This document shows positions 46,620-56,385 of a stretch of DNA of 64,000 nucleotides, in pieces (the first letter of the stretch is position 1; each line of letters begins with the position of its first letter). A program made the translations under genes and the position numbers. Location of the stretch: positions 69,630-133,629 of the forward strand of contig CAMYLR010000009.1 in NCBI GenBank assembly GCA_947259315.1, written 5' to 3'. Under the pieces are notes generated by a model. It had not been told where the DNA came from. It worked only from the letters and a program-made list of their open reading frames with translations, and ran no database searches. The DNA comes from an uncultured Gemmatimonadales bacterium (lineage in GTDB: Bacteria; Gemmatimonadota; Gemmatimonadetes; JACCXV01; JAHWKZ01).

Positions 46620-48578
46620 GTGCGTTTCCTTGCTCCCTACGCGCTTCTGGCGCTGCCGTTGGCGCTCGTGCCGCTCTGGCTCGCGTGGCGCTCCCAGCGA
46701 TCACAGTCGCCGACCCGCTTCTCGTCGGTGTATCTGGTCGAGCGGGCTCGCCTGGAGCCGACGCGGCACATCTTGACTCGCTCGCGCTGGGTCGAGTTGC
46801 TCCGCGCGCTGGTCATCGGGCTCCTGATCGTGGCGGCGGCGCGTCCCGTCGGCCCCGGGGCCGGCGGTCCCGAGTCCCACTTCCCGACCCAACTGGTCGT
46901 CGCGGTCGATGTCTCAGCCAGCGCGGGTCAGCGCCGCGAGGGCGTGACCGCGTGGTCGGCTATCGAGGTCTGGGCCGACAGCTTGCTGGCGATGGTAGGT
47001 CCTGACGACGAGGCTGCGTTGGCGGCGGTTGCCGACGGGATCGTCGGTTGGTGGGATGGGCCATCGGAAGCGTTGCGGAGACAACTCAGGACGCTGGGCC
47101 CGACGGCTCGGGCGAGCGACTGGCCGCGGACGTTGTCTGCGTTAGCGGGACGGCTGGAGGGGAGTGGAGAGGCGTATCTGCTGACCGATGGAGCCCGCGG
47201 GCCGGGCGGTCCGTTGGCCGGCGAGGGGCAGGTCGACCCCGTCGACGGGTCGTCGGTCGGTCACCGGGTCATCCGCACGTGGCGGCCCGGTCCAGGTGTG
47301 AACCGGGGTCTGATCGCCGCTCAGCCAGAGGCCGGCGGCGAGGTGGCGCTTAGGGCCCGAACCTGGGGGCAGGAGGACCCGCGTTCGGTCGTTGCCGGCC
47401 AACTGGCCGGTGATCAGGTGATCGATGGGCAGCCCATTCCGGCAGATGGGAGTTTTGGGGCGGCGCGATGGGCGGTTGGGGACACCGTGACCTTCGCCCT
47501 GCTGGGGTCGGATCGGCTGGCGGCCGATGATCGGCTGTACATGGCCCGCGGCGGGCCGCGTGGTGTCTACAAGGTGACGCGGTGGGCACCACCGGATGAG
47601 CCACCCGAGTCGGGCACGCTGTTCTGGGAAGCGGCGCTGGCGGCGGCGCCACGGGCGCCGCAGGTCGAGCAGACCGGCTCGCTGGCCGAGCTCGCTGACG
47701 GGGCGCCCGATCTGGCGCTCCTGCCGCTGCGAAGCTACCGCACCGACCAGGCGGCACTGCTGGCCGAGCTCGCGAGGGGTGGAACGCGACTCCTGTTCGC
47801 CCCCAGCTGCCCCGATCCAGCGTGTATCCCCGATGGCGATTGGCTGCCCAGCGGTGCACTGACCACACCGGCGCTCGCGTGGAGGTTGGCTCCCGCCGAG
47901 CGACGGGCCCGGCTGGCGGGCGAGCCGACCGCCGTCCAAGCCCCGGTTGTCGTTCCAGATCACTTGCTGGCTCGTGTGCCAGTCCGACCGGCGATCAACA
48001 TCGCGCCGATCGCTTCCGATTGGCGCTGGGAGCTGGCCACCGGCGCTCCGGCGTTGTGGGTCAGGGGCTCGGTGGCGGTCTGGCTGGTGCCGTTCGGTCC
48101 ACCGGTGAGCCGAATCGGCACGACACCGGTCTTCGCGCTGGTGGCCGACGCCGTTATGGCGGCGTGGGACCCACGATGGCGGACCGCCACTGGTAGCCTG
48201 CGGCCGGGTCAGTCGGTGCAGCTCGGGTCGGCCGGTGGGACGGTCATGGGCCCGATGCATGTCGCACCACTTGTCCGTTGGGAAGTCCCGCCCGGGGGAC
48301 CCGGGCCGAGTCTCGAGCGAGTCGGGCTCTACCGAGTAGACGGTGAACGGACGAGCTTTGTAGCGGTCAACGGAGAATCGGACGAAGGTGACCTCACGCC
48401 GATCGACCCCGATGCCTGGGAGGCAGCCTGGGGCGTCACGCCGGTGAACGATGACGCGTGGCGGGGAGCGCTGTTTCCGCGTCGACGCGGACCAGAGCTG
48501 CGGTCCTGGTTTCTGGCGCTGGCGCTCGTCGGCCTGGCCCTCGAGGCGTTCTTGAGGCGCCGGGTTCTTAATAAATAG
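46620..48578 (+). CDS. BatA-like membrane protein with vWA fold
   Basis: The 652-residue protein starts with the BatA N-terminal pattern, two membrane helices (LAPYALLALPLALVPLWLAW and VELLRALVIGLLIVAAARP) separated by FSSVYLVERARLE. A vWA-like part carries DVSASAG (MIDAS-like DxSxS). A long periplasmic or cytoplasmic middle and a last membrane helix before the end (SWFLALALVGLALEAFLRRR) follow. It completes the MoxR-DUF58-BatA set. Aerotolerance is the historic name; the actual role is unknown. GTG is the start. It is 55 bases after the DUF58 gene. Confidence 0.75.
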   Translation: MRFLAPYALLALPLALVPLWLAWRSQRSQSPTRFSSVYLVERARLEPTRHILTRSRWVELLRALVIGLLIVAAARPVGPGAGGPESHFPTQLVVAVDVSASAGQRREGVTAWSAIEVWADSLLAMVGPDDEAALAAVADGIVGWWDGPSEALRRQLRTLGPTARASDWPRTLSALAGRLEGSGEAYLLTDGARGPGGPLAGEGQVDPVDGSSVGHRVIRTWRPGPGVNRGLIAAQPEAGGEVALRARTWGQEDPRSVVAGQLAGDQVIDGQPIPADGSFGAARWAVGDTVTFALLGSDRLAADDRLYMARGGPRGVYKVTRWAPPDEPPESGTLFWEAALAAAPRAPQVEQTGSLAELADGAPDLALLPLRSYRTDQAALLAELARGGTRLLFAPSCPDPACIPDGDWLPSGALTTPALAWRLAPAERRARLAGEPTAVQAPVVVPDHLLARVPVRPAINIAPIASDWRWELATGAPALWVRGSVAVWLVPFGPPVSRIGTTPVFALVADAVMAAWDPRWRTATGSLRPGQSVQLGSAGGTVMGPMHVAPLVRWEVPPGGPGPSLERVGLYRVDGERTSFVAVNGESDEGDLTPIDPDAWEAAWGVTPVNDDAWRGALFPRRRGPELRSWFLALALVGLALEAFLRRRVLNK

Positions 48579-48596
48579 AGTTGTAGAAGGTCGATC

Positions 48597-51500
48597 ATGC
48601 GCATCCCGGCGATCGCTACTCGGTTCCGCGCCTCGCCCAGCTATCGCGCCGTCCGTCGCGCGCTGGCGTCTGGTGGCTCGGTACACGCGAGCAACCTGGC
48701 CGGCTCGAGCAAAGCGGTTCTCGCGGCCGCAGTCGCCGAGGATCTATCGGCGCCGGTGCTGGTGCTGACCGCTTCCACCGACACAGCCGAAACATGGGCT
48801 ACCGATCTCGAGGCGCTGGCCGGTGAGAGTAACGTTGGTCTCTTCCCGCAATGGGAGATCCTGCCGTACGAGGATCGGTCACCGCAGCGAGAGATCGAGG
48901 GTCAGCGCCTCGAGTTTCTGGTTGGCCTGCTTGAACGAACGATCGCAATTGGGGTGGCGCCGGCGCGCGCAGTAGCGCAGCAAGTGTTGGCGCCGGCCGC
49001 GCTCAATACACGGATCGCGCGGCTCGCTACCGGTGGGCGCGTCGATCTCGAGGACCTCGCTCGGCGGCTCACTGAAATGGGCTTCGAGCGCGAAGCGATG
49101 GTCGCCGACGTCGGCACGTTCAGCGTCCGTGGTGGTATCGTCGACGTCTTTAGCTACCGCTACTCGCACCCGGTCCGGATCGAGTTGGCTGACGACGAGA
49201 TCGCCTCGATCCGGTCGTTTGATTTGGCCACTCAGCGTTCGGTGGAGCCGCTCGACCGAGTCGAGATCCTGCCGGCTCGCGAACGCACCGATTCGGAATC
49301 CGCCGACGAGCCTGACGGAGCTTCAGCCGCCAGTCACGACCTCAGACCGGTGGCCGATTACCTGCACCCCGATTGTGTGATCGTCGTCGACGAGCCGGAA
49401 CGCGTAACGGCGGCGCTGGAAAGTGGCTGGGAAGAGGTCGTGCGCCGGTTCAATGAAGCCGACGATGATCGATCGCTCCGTCCGCCGGACGAGTTGTACC
49501 TCGACCCAGCAGGGGTGGAGCGCTCTATCGCTTCGTTTCGCCGGCTCGATGTCGAAGCCTTGCACATGGCGGATCCCAAGGGTGGTGCAGCCGCGACCCG
49601 ATTCGGGACCCGCGAACCCGACCCCATTCAAAGATCGGTACCGCGGCTGATCGAGTTGCTGCGCGACGATCTCGCCGGCAGTGGGCAACCGGTCATACTG
49701 TGTGACAACTGGGGCCAACTCGAGCGGCTTGCGGAGCTGCTGCCGACCGATCTCGAAGCGGTGACACTCGACGTCGGCGCGCTAAACGGTGGTTTTGTCG
49801 ATCGTGATGTCGGCCTGGCGGTCTATACCGACCACGAGATCTTTGACCGCCGCCGCCGTCCGCGCCGCCGCAGGCGCTACGCTTCGGCGCCAGCCGAACT
49901 CCACCTCACCGAAGTCGCGGCGGGTGATTTCTTGGTGCACCTCGATTACGGCGTCGGCCGCTACACCGGGCTCGAGCGACTGCGTCTCGCAGACCACGGT
50001 GAGGTCGAGGCGCTACGACTCGAGTACGACGCCGGCGAGGTTCTATATGTACCCGTCGAGCAGATCGGACGGGTCGAGAAGTTCAGCAGCCCCGAGGGAA
50101 CGGTGCCGTCGCTCCATCGACTGTCGTCCCCGCGCTGGGAACGGCAGAAGGCCCGCACGAGGGCGGCGATCGCCGAGCTCACCGAGGAGCTCCTCCAGCT
50201 CCACGCCAAGCGCGAGTTGGCGCTTGGATTCGGGTTTGGCGCCGACACCGATTGGCAACGCGACATGGAAGCCGCGTTTGTCTACGAGGATACGCCCGAC
50301 CAGCGAGCGGCGACGGAAGCGGTCAAGCGCGACATGGAAAGACCACGGCCGATGGACCGGTTGATCTGTGGCGACGTGGGCTACGGGAAGACCGAGGTCG
50401 CGATTCGGGCAGCGTTCAAGGCGGTCCAGGACACCAAACAGGTCGCGGTGTTGGCGCCGACGACGGTGCTCGCCGCCCAGCACCTCGAAACTTTCGGCGA
50501 GCGGCTGGCTGATTACCCAGTCAAGATCGGAATGCTGTCGCGATTCAACACACCGTCCGAGAATCGCAGCGTGATCGAAGAGCTGCGAACAGGCAGGCTG
50601 GACATCGTGATCGGCACGCACCGGCTGCTGTCGAGCGATGTCGTGTTCGCGGATCTCGGGCTCATCGTCGTCGACGAGGAGCAACGCTTCGGGGTCCGGC
50701 ACAAGGAGCGACTTCGTGCGCTCAAGACGAGCGTTGATGTGCTGACGCTATCGGCGACACCGATACCGCGCACGATGCAGATGAGTCTCATGGGCCTGCG
50801 TGAGATGAGCTTGATCGAGACGCCGCCGCGAGACCGAACCCCGATCGTGACGTGGGTCGCTCTTTACAACGAGGAGCTGATCGCCGAAGCGATCCGGCGC
50901 GAGGTCGATCGTGGCGGCCAGGTGTTCTTCGTCCACAATCGTGTGCAGACGATCGACGCCACTCGGCGCCGGCTCGAGCGACTAGTGCCCGACCTGCGGC
51001 TGGCGATCGCCCACGGGCAACTTCCCGGTCACGAGCTCGAAACGGTGATGATGCGGTTTTTCCGAGGCGAGATCGACGTGCTGGTGACGACGGCGATCAT
51101 CGAGTCCGGGCTCGATGTTCCGACCGCCAACACGATCATCGTCGATCGCGCCGATCGCTTCGGCCTGGCCGACCTGTACCAGCTTCGGGGGCGGGTTGGC
51201 CGCTCGCACCATCGAGCTTACTGCTACTTGCTTTCGTTACCGCGCCGAGCGATGACACGCGACGCCGAACGACGGCTCAAGGTGATCGAGGAGCACACCG
51301 ATCTTGGGGCCGGATATCGGATCGCGCTGCACGACTTGGAGATGCGCGGCGCGGGGGATTTGTTGGGCGCCGATCAGTCCGGCTTCATCGCCGCCGTCGG
51401 GTTCGAGACGTACCTGCGGTTGCTCGAAGAGACCGTGCGCGACCTCAAGGGCGAGGACGAGAAGGCCACCGCTCCACCGGAGCTAGTCTTCGATGGGGAC

Positions 51501-51929
51501 GCGTACCTGCCCGCGGAGTACGTTCCCGACGACCAGCAGAAGCTGGCTCTCTATCGCCGGCTGGCTCGACTCCGCGAGGTGGGAGCGATCGCCGACTTCT
51601 CGGCCGAGCTCGAGGACCGCTACGGACCACTGCCGGATCCGGCCCGGCACTTGTGCACGGCGGCCCGGTTCAAAGCCCTCGGCACGGCGGCCAGACTCGA
51701 GCGGCTAAGGCTCAAACCCCACCGCGCAACGGCGGAACTGCGCTGGCCAGTGGGGGTAGAGCCTAGATTGAAGGCGATTCAGGCGGCCGCGGGTGAGTTG
51801 GTCGAATTGACAGTGCAACGAGTCGAGCCTCTACACCTCGTGCTCGCTGCGCCGGACTACCCGACGTTGCTGGAAGTGCTCGAAGCCGGCTTGCGAGCCT
51901 GGGTGCCCGACTCTATCGTCACTTGTTGA
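48597..51929 (+). CDS. mfd: Transcription-repair coupling factor Mfd
   Basis: Mfd removes stalled RNA polymerase and calls in UvrA to repair the template strand. The 1110-residue protein shows a UvrB-like N-terminal part (residues 1-350), the polymerase-binding RID domain (VHLDYGVGRYTGLERL near 440, PVEQIGRVEKF) and the RecG-like motor with Walker A GDVGYGKTEVAIRAAF, DEEQRFGVRHKE and SATPIPRTMQMS. A motor motif RGRVGRS follows, then the TRCF C-terminal domain. ATG 48597 is preceded by AAGG. Confidence 0.97.
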   Translation: MRIPAIATRFRASPSYRAVRRALASGGSVHASNLAGSSKAVLAAAVAEDLSAPVLVLTASTDTAETWATDLEALAGESNVGLFPQWEILPYEDRSPQREIEGQRLEFLVGLLERTIAIGVAPARAVAQQVLAPAALNTRIARLATGGRVDLEDLARRLTEMGFEREAMVADVGTFSVRGGIVDVFSYRYSHPVRIELADDEIASIRSFDLATQRSVEPLDRVEILPARERTDSESADEPDGASAASHDLRPVADYLHPDCVIVVDEPERVTAALESGWEEVVRRFNEADDDRSLRPPDELYLDPAGVERSIASFRRLDVEALHMADPKGGAAATRFGTREPDPIQRSVPRLIELLRDDLAGSGQPVILCDNWGQLERLAELLPTDLEAVTLDVGALNGGFVDRDVGLAVYTDHEIFDRRRRPRRRRRYASAPAELHLTEVAAGDFLVHLDYGVGRYTGLERLRLADHGEVEALRLEYDAGEVLYVPVEQIGRVEKFSSPEGTVPSLHRLSSPRWERQKARTRAAIAELTEELLQLHAKRELALGFGFGADTDWQRDMEAAFVYEDTPDQRAATEAVKRDMERPRPMDRLICGDVGYGKTEVAIRAAFKAVQDTKQVAVLAPTTVLAAQHLETFGERLADYPVKIGMLSRFNTPSENRSVIEELRTGRLDIVIGTHRLLSSDVVFADLGLIVVDEEQRFGVRHKERLRALKTSVDVLTLSATPIPRTMQMSLMGLREMSLIETPPRDRTPIVTWVALYNEELIAEAIRREVDRGGQVFFVHNRVQTIDATRRRLERLVPDLRLAIAHGQLPGHELETVMMRFFRGEIDVLVTTAIIESGLDVPTANTIIVDRADRFGLADLYQLRGRVGRSHHRAYCYLLSLPRRAMTRDAERRLKVIEEHTDLGAGYRIALHDLEMRGAGDLLGADQSGFIAAVGFETYLRLLEETVRDLKGEDEKATAPPELVFDGDAYLPAEYVPDDQQKLALYRRLARLREVGAIADFSAELEDRYGPLPDPARHLCTAARFKALGTAARLERLRLKPHRATAELRWPVGVEPRLKAIQAAAGELVELTVQRVEPLHLVLAAPDYPTLLEVLEAGLRAWVPDSIVTC

Positions 51930-51979
51930 CCGCCCCATCCGAATAGCGGCTTACCCGATACTCATACACGAGGTGTTCT

Positions 51980-53428
51980 GTGATTGTCAGGCAATCGCTC
52001 GCGACCCTGAAGGGGTCGATCGCGGCGCTCGCGCTGGCTGTGGCCTGCGGGTCCGGCAACGACGGTGCGGTAGCGACCGTTGACGATAAGACGTTCACCG
52101 TCGACGATGTAGTCCAGTACATGCAGCAGGCGGGGTACGGCGCCAACCGTGAAGCGGTGGAGCGCGCCGTAGACGAGCTCGTAAAGATGCACCTGGTTAC
52201 CCAGCGCGCTCGCGAGCGGTACACGTTGACCGCATCCGACAGTCTACGGCTGACGGAAATGCGCGAGACGCTCATGTGGAACCAGTTCCGCGAGGATGTG
52301 ATCCACAAGAACGTGACGGTGGACGAAAAGGAGTTGCGGAACTGGTACGTCGAGAACGTGGGCGAAGAAGTGGACGCGCGGCACATCTTGATTCGCGCCC
52401 AGGCGAGCGACCCCGACTCCGTTCGACAGGCGGCCAAGGCGAAAGCCGAATCGTTGTTGGAAGAGGTCAAGGGTGGAGCCGATTTCGCGTCGCTCGCGGA
52501 AGAGAACTCGGACGATCCGGGGAGCGCTCAGCGCGGCGGCTCGCTGGGTTACTTCTCGCGCGGACAGATGGTGGGACCGTTCGAGGAAGCTGCTTTTGGA
52601 ACGCCGGTGGGTGAAATCGCTTCCGACATCGTGGAAACTCAGTTCGGGTATCACGTGATAAAGGTCGAGGATCGACGCAAGCAGACGTTCGAAGAGTTGC
52701 GCGAGGAGATCGAAGAGCAGCTGGCCCGGCCGGAGCGACAGGAAGCCGAGCAAGCGTTCCTCACAGGTCTCATGGAAACGAGCTCGATCGAGTTCTATGA
52801 GACCAACATCGACCGGCTTCTCGGGCTGATCGAGAACCCCCCTCCGGGTGACATCGAATCGGCCGAGCGCGATCTGCTGCTGGCGACGTTCACCGGGGGC
52901 GAGATCAAGCTCGGCGATATCTGGAAGCTCTACGAGATGCTACCCGAAGCGAATCGTCGGACGATCGCGACGCTCGACCAGGCGACGATGGTGCAGGCTC
53001 TGTCGTCGATCGTACAGCGGCGGTTGGTGCTTGCGCGTGCTTCGTCCGAGGGGACGGTGCTCGACTCGACCCGACAGGGCCAGCTGGAGGAACGCGTGGA
53101 TCTCTTATGGGCGCAGTCGTATCTGGGTCAGCTTCTGGAGAAGCAGAGCGAGGTCGACGACGCCGACGTGCGGCAGTACTTCGACGAGCACCGAGAGTTC
53201 TATCGTGGCCAGACGTTCGAGGACGTTCGCGAGCAAGTCCGAAGCGTGCTGATCGGTCAGCGCAGAGATGAGTTCCGGGACCCCGAATACCAGCGCGAGT
53301 TAATGACCGCGGTTGCCGACTCGCAAGCCGAGAAGGCGTCGCTGCAAACCAATGAAGCGCTTTACGAACGCGTGTTAGCGACGCTCAAGGAACGGTTGGC
53401 GGAGAACGACGCGGGAGCCAGCAGCTGA
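51980..53428 (+). CDS. Parvulin-type peptidyl-prolyl isomerase lipoprotein
   Basis: The 482-residue lipoprotein (AVAC, Cys23) folds outer-envelope proteins. A SurA-N-like helical part covers residues 35-120. A parvulin domain runs about 125-245, with ARHILIRAQ, FASLAEENSDDPGSAQRGGSLGYFSRGQMVGPFEEAAF (in part) and GYHVIKVEDR. A second helical half (250-480) has no isomerase. GTG 51980 is the start, with GAGGTG just upstream. It is followed within 3 bases by a second isomerase gene. Confidence 0.9.
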   Translation: MIVRQSLATLKGSIAALALAVACGSGNDGAVATVDDKTFTVDDVVQYMQQAGYGANREAVERAVDELVKMHLVTQRARERYTLTASDSLRLTEMRETLMWNQFREDVIHKNVTVDEKELRNWYVENVGEEVDARHILIRAQASDPDSVRQAAKAKAESLLEEVKGGADFASLAEENSDDPGSAQRGGSLGYFSRGQMVGPFEEAAFGTPVGEIASDIVETQFGYHVIKVEDRRKQTFEELREEIEEQLARPERQEAEQAFLTGLMETSSIEFYETNIDRLLGLIENPPPGDIESAERDLLLATFTGGEIKLGDIWKLYEMLPEANRRTIATLDQATMVQALSSIVQRRLVLARASSEGTVLDSTRQGQLEERVDLLWAQSYLGQLLEKQSEVDDADVRQYFDEHREFYRGQTFEDVREQVRSVLIGQRRDEFRDPEYQRELMTAVADSQAEKASLQTNEALYERVLATLKERLAENDAGASS

Positions 53429-53430
53429 CG

Positions 53431-54804
53431 ATGATTCGAGCTTTGACCCTGTGCTTGGCGGTGGCGGCCGTTGCCTGGACGGCCGAAGTCAACGCCCAAG
53501 AGGAGGTCGAAACCACCGAGATCCCGCTAGCCGAGGAGGCGGAACCGACTCCCCAGTCATCGGATCGGAGGCTGGGAGACCGCATCATGGCGGTTGTGGG
53601 CGACGACTTGTTGCTCGAATCAGAGTGGGTCGAGCAAACCCTCATTCTGGCCGAGCAGCTCGGCGTCACCAGAGGAACACCACAATTCGACGTCATCGCC
53701 ACCGAGACGTTTGATCAGATCATCAGAAACCTCGTCATCGTCTCGGTCGCGCGCCGCGATACGATGATCATGATCGATGAAGAGCTGGTGCTGGAGCAGG
53801 TCGATCGTGAGATCGAGCAGATAAGCCAACGGTTCCCCAGCGAGGCCGATTTTCGGCGCGAACTCGAGCGCAGCCAGTGGGGAAGCTTGGCTGCGTATCG
53901 AGCCGACATACAGGACCGGAAGCGTCGCGAGATGTTGGGTGAAGCACTGCTCGAGGTACGGCGCGACGAGATCAAGGCGCCGACGATCTCGGATGCGGAA
54001 GTGCGCGCCTACTGGGACGAAAACCGCGCCGGTTTTGGCACTCAGCCGGTGACGATCCGGTTCGAGGAGATCACCGTCACGCTAAGGCCATCGGAGAGCG
54101 CCCGCGAGGCGGCCCGAAGCGCCGCCGAAGACGTAATGCAGGAGCTAGAAGCGGGGCTCGATTTCACCAGCGCCGCCCGCCGGTACTCGGGTGATACCAG
54201 CACGGCGGAGGAAGGTGGCGATTTGGGATGGTTTGGTCGCGGACGGATGGTGGCGTCGTTCGAGGAAGCGGCGTTTGGTGCCGTCGGCGGGGAACTCATA
54301 GGGCCGGTTGAAAGCCCGTTTGGATTTCACATCATACAGGTTTTGGATGAGCGGACCGAGGAGCGGCGGGCGCGTCACATCCTGCTTTCGTTCGAGCGAA
54401 CCCAGGAGGATCGCGATCGGGCGCGGCTCGAAGCGGAGTCGATGCGGGATCTGGTACGAGGCGGCGCGGATGTCGACAGCCTGCAGGCGATTCACATGCC
54501 GGGCGACTCGACCGCCAGCGCACGCATCGAATTCCCGGCCTCACAGCTACCGCCGCTGTATCTGCGCTCGCTCCAAGACCTCGAGGATGGAGATGCAACA
54601 GTGATTGAAACCGCTACCGGATTCAGTGTGCTCGTGAGTCGAGGACGCGGCGGTGGCGAAGAGATCACTTTCGAAGAGATCGCCCCCCGCATTCGCCAGC
54701 AGCTCGAACAAGAGCGCGCCGAGGAGGCGTTCGTCCAGCGCCTTCGGGAGCAAGTGTTCGTGGACATTCGGGTCCGGCCGGAGAGGGCCCTGGCCGACAT
54801 CTGA
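53431..54804 (+). CDS. SurA-like periplasmic peptidyl-prolyl isomerase
   Basis: The 457-residue protein has a cleavable signal peptide (CLAVAAVAWTAEVNAQ), an acidic linker, a SurA-like N-terminal chaperone domain (GDRIMAVVGDDLLLESEWVEQTLI, in part) and one clear parvulin domain (about residues 205-315). The isomerase loops read YSGDTSTAEEGGDLGWFGRGRMV and GFHIIQVLDERTEERRARHIL, in part. A degenerate second parvulin-like part follows. SurA proteins escort beta-barrel proteins to the BAM complex. It comes right after the lipoprotein isomerase and before ftsE. Confidence 0.88.
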   Translation: MIRALTLCLAVAAVAWTAEVNAQEEVETTEIPLAEEAEPTPQSSDRRLGDRIMAVVGDDLLLESEWVEQTLILAEQLGVTRGTPQFDVIATETFDQIIRNLVIVSVARRDTMIMIDEELVLEQVDREIEQISQRFPSEADFRRELERSQWGSLAAYRADIQDRKRREMLGEALLEVRRDEIKAPTISDAEVRAYWDENRAGFGTQPVTIRFEEITVTLRPSESAREAARSAAEDVMQELEAGLDFTSAARRYSGDTSTAEEGGDLGWFGRGRMVASFEEAAFGAVGGELIGPVESPFGFHIIQVLDERTEERRARHILLSFERTQEDRDRARLEAESMRDLVRGGADVDSLQAIHMPGDSTASARIEFPASQLPPLYLRSLQDLEDGDATVIETATGFSVLVSRGRGGGEEITFEEIAPRIRQQLEQERAEEAFVQRLREQVFVDIRVRPERALADI

Positions 54805-54819
54805 GCGTCGCGACCAGCG

Positions 54820-55497
54820 ATGATTCTCTTCCAGAACGTTTCTAAGGAATACCCAAAGACAGGCTTCGCGTTGCGTGACGTATCGTTTCATCTGCGCCGC
54901 GGTGAGTTCGTCTTTGTCACCGGTCCATCGGGTGCCGGCAAGACGACGCTTGTGAAGCTGATCACGATGGAGGAACGTCCAAGCGCTGGGACGGTTCGCG
55001 TCTCGGGTTTCTCGTCGGATCGCATCAAGCGTCGCGAGATTCCGTATCTGCGGCGTCGTTTGGGGGTGGTGTTTCAGGATTTTCGGCTGCTGAAGAACCG
55101 TACAGCGCGGGAGAACGTCGCCTTCAGCATGGAGGTCATCGGGACTCCCCGCGAGCAGATCGGGCTGGCTGTCCCGCGAACGCTGGCGGCGGTCGGTTTG
55201 GCCAGCAAGGCCGATCACTTGCCCGCCGAGCTGTCCGGCGGTGAGCAACAGCGGGTCGCGATCGCTCGTGCGCTGGTCAACGAACCTTTTGTCTTGCTCG
55301 CCGACGAGCCCACCGGCAACCTGGACGAGCGTGTGTCAAAAGATATCCTGCGCGTGTGCAAGGACATCAATCTCCGCGGGATGGCGGTTCTGTTTGTAAC
55401 CCATGACCGTAGCCTCCTCGACGATCACGTCGGTGCACGCGTGATCGAGCTCGACAGCGGCGCTCTCGTGAGCGACACCGAGGCCGGTGATTCGTAG
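54820..55497 (+). CDS. ftsE: Cell division ATP-binding protein FtsE
   Basis: FtsE is the ATPase of the FtsEX complex, which activates septal peptidoglycan hydrolases. The 225-residue protein has Walker [14 protein letters not shown], the Q-loop VFQDFRLL, the signature [15 protein letters not shown], Walker [12 protein letters not shown] and the switch His in VTHDRSLL. ftsX and envC follow directly, so the full divisome hydrolase-activation set is together. Confidence 0.93.
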   Translation: MILFQNVSKEYPKTGFALRDVSFHLRRGEFVFVTGPSGAGKTTLVKLITMEERPSAGTVRVSGFSSDRIKRREIPYLRRRLGVVFQDFRLLKNRTARENVAFSMEVIGTPREQIGLAVPRTLAAVGLASKADHLPAELSGGEQQRVAIARALVNEPFVLLADEPTGNLDERVSKDILRVCKDINLRGMAVLFVTHDRSLLDDHVGARVIELDSGALVSDTEAGDS

Positions 55498-55521
55498 CCG
55501 GCCGGCTCACTCGGGGCGGCC

Positions 55522-56385
55522 ATGAGGTACACGCCGCGGGAGGCTTTTTTCGCCTTTCGCCGCGCTCCGCTGCTGACCGCTCTCTCCGTCGTTACGATCG
55601 CTTTCGCGCTCTATACGCTGGCTGTCTTCGGTCTGGTTTGGCTCAACATCGAACGTGTGCTCGACGACGTGGCGCAGAGGGTCGAGGTGATCGTCTTCCT
55701 CGAGGATGGTACCGATCCAGGCGAGAGCGCGACGCTGATGAGTGAGTTGGCGACCTACCCCGAGGTCGACTCGATCGCGTACGTCTCCAAGGACGAAGCA
55801 CTCGCGCGCGCACGCGCGGACCTGAGCGAATACCGGGACCTGTACGAGGATCTCGAGGTCAACCCGCTCCCGGCGTCGATCGAGGTCGCCCTCAAACCGG
55901 GGTTCCGCCGTAGCGCTCAAGTGAGGGAGGTCGCCGGCCGGGTCGAACAATTCCCGTTTGTAGAAGAGGTGAAGTACGGGGAGGAGTGGGTCTCCAAGCT
56001 CAACTTCCTCCAGGATATCTCGCTGTTCTTGGGTTTTGTGGTGGGTGGGATCTTCGCCGCGGTTGCGTTTGTCGCGATCGGGGCGACGATCAACCTGGTA
56101 CTGATCGCGCGCGAAGACGAGTTCGCGATCATGAAGATGGTTGGTGCAACACCAGGGTTTATCGCCCAGCCGTTTATTCTGGAGGGTTTTGTCAAAGGAG
56201 TGATCGGCGCGGTGCTCGCGCTGGTGCTGCTGACAGCCACGTTTAGCGCGCTCGAGCAACGTGTTCTGTCACTCGGTTTCTATACGCCGGCACAAATCGT
56301 GGTCGGCGTCGTGTTGGGTGGGTTGTTGGGGGCGGTCGGTTCCGTCCTGTCACTGCGTCGTCACCTTTACGGCGGTACGACGTGA
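55522..56385 (+). CDS. ftsX: Cell division protein FtsX
   Basis: FtsX is the membrane part of FtsEX. The 287-residue protein has an N-terminal membrane helix, the periplasmic loop (VEVIVFLEDGTDPGES, YVSKDEALARARADL, NPLPASIEV) and three C-terminal helices. MKMVGATPGFIAQPFILEGFVKGVIGAVLAL (in part, GATPGFIAQPF) is the conserved cytoplasmic turn of FtsX/MacB-type proteins. It overlaps envC (GTGA). Confidence 0.93.
   Translation: MRYTPREAFFAFRRAPLLTALSVVTIAFALYTLAVFGLVWLNIERVLDDVAQRVEVIVFLEDGTDPGESATLMSELATYPEVDSIAYVSKDEALARARADLSEYRDLYEDLEVNPLPASIEVALKPGFRRSAQVREVAGRVEQFPFVEEVKYGEEWVSKLNFLQDISLFLGFVVGGIFAAVAFVAIGATINLVLIAREDEFAIMKMVGATPGFIAQPFILEGFVKGVIGAVLALVLLTATFSALEQRVLSLGFYTPAQIVVGVVLGGLLGAVGSVLSLRRHLYGGTT

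Noticed and set aside
47142-48686. Antisense frame of 514 codons across the BatA-like gene
   Set aside because: Long antisense frames are common in high-GC coding DNA; this one is rich in Arg, Gln and Pro and has no recognisable domain.
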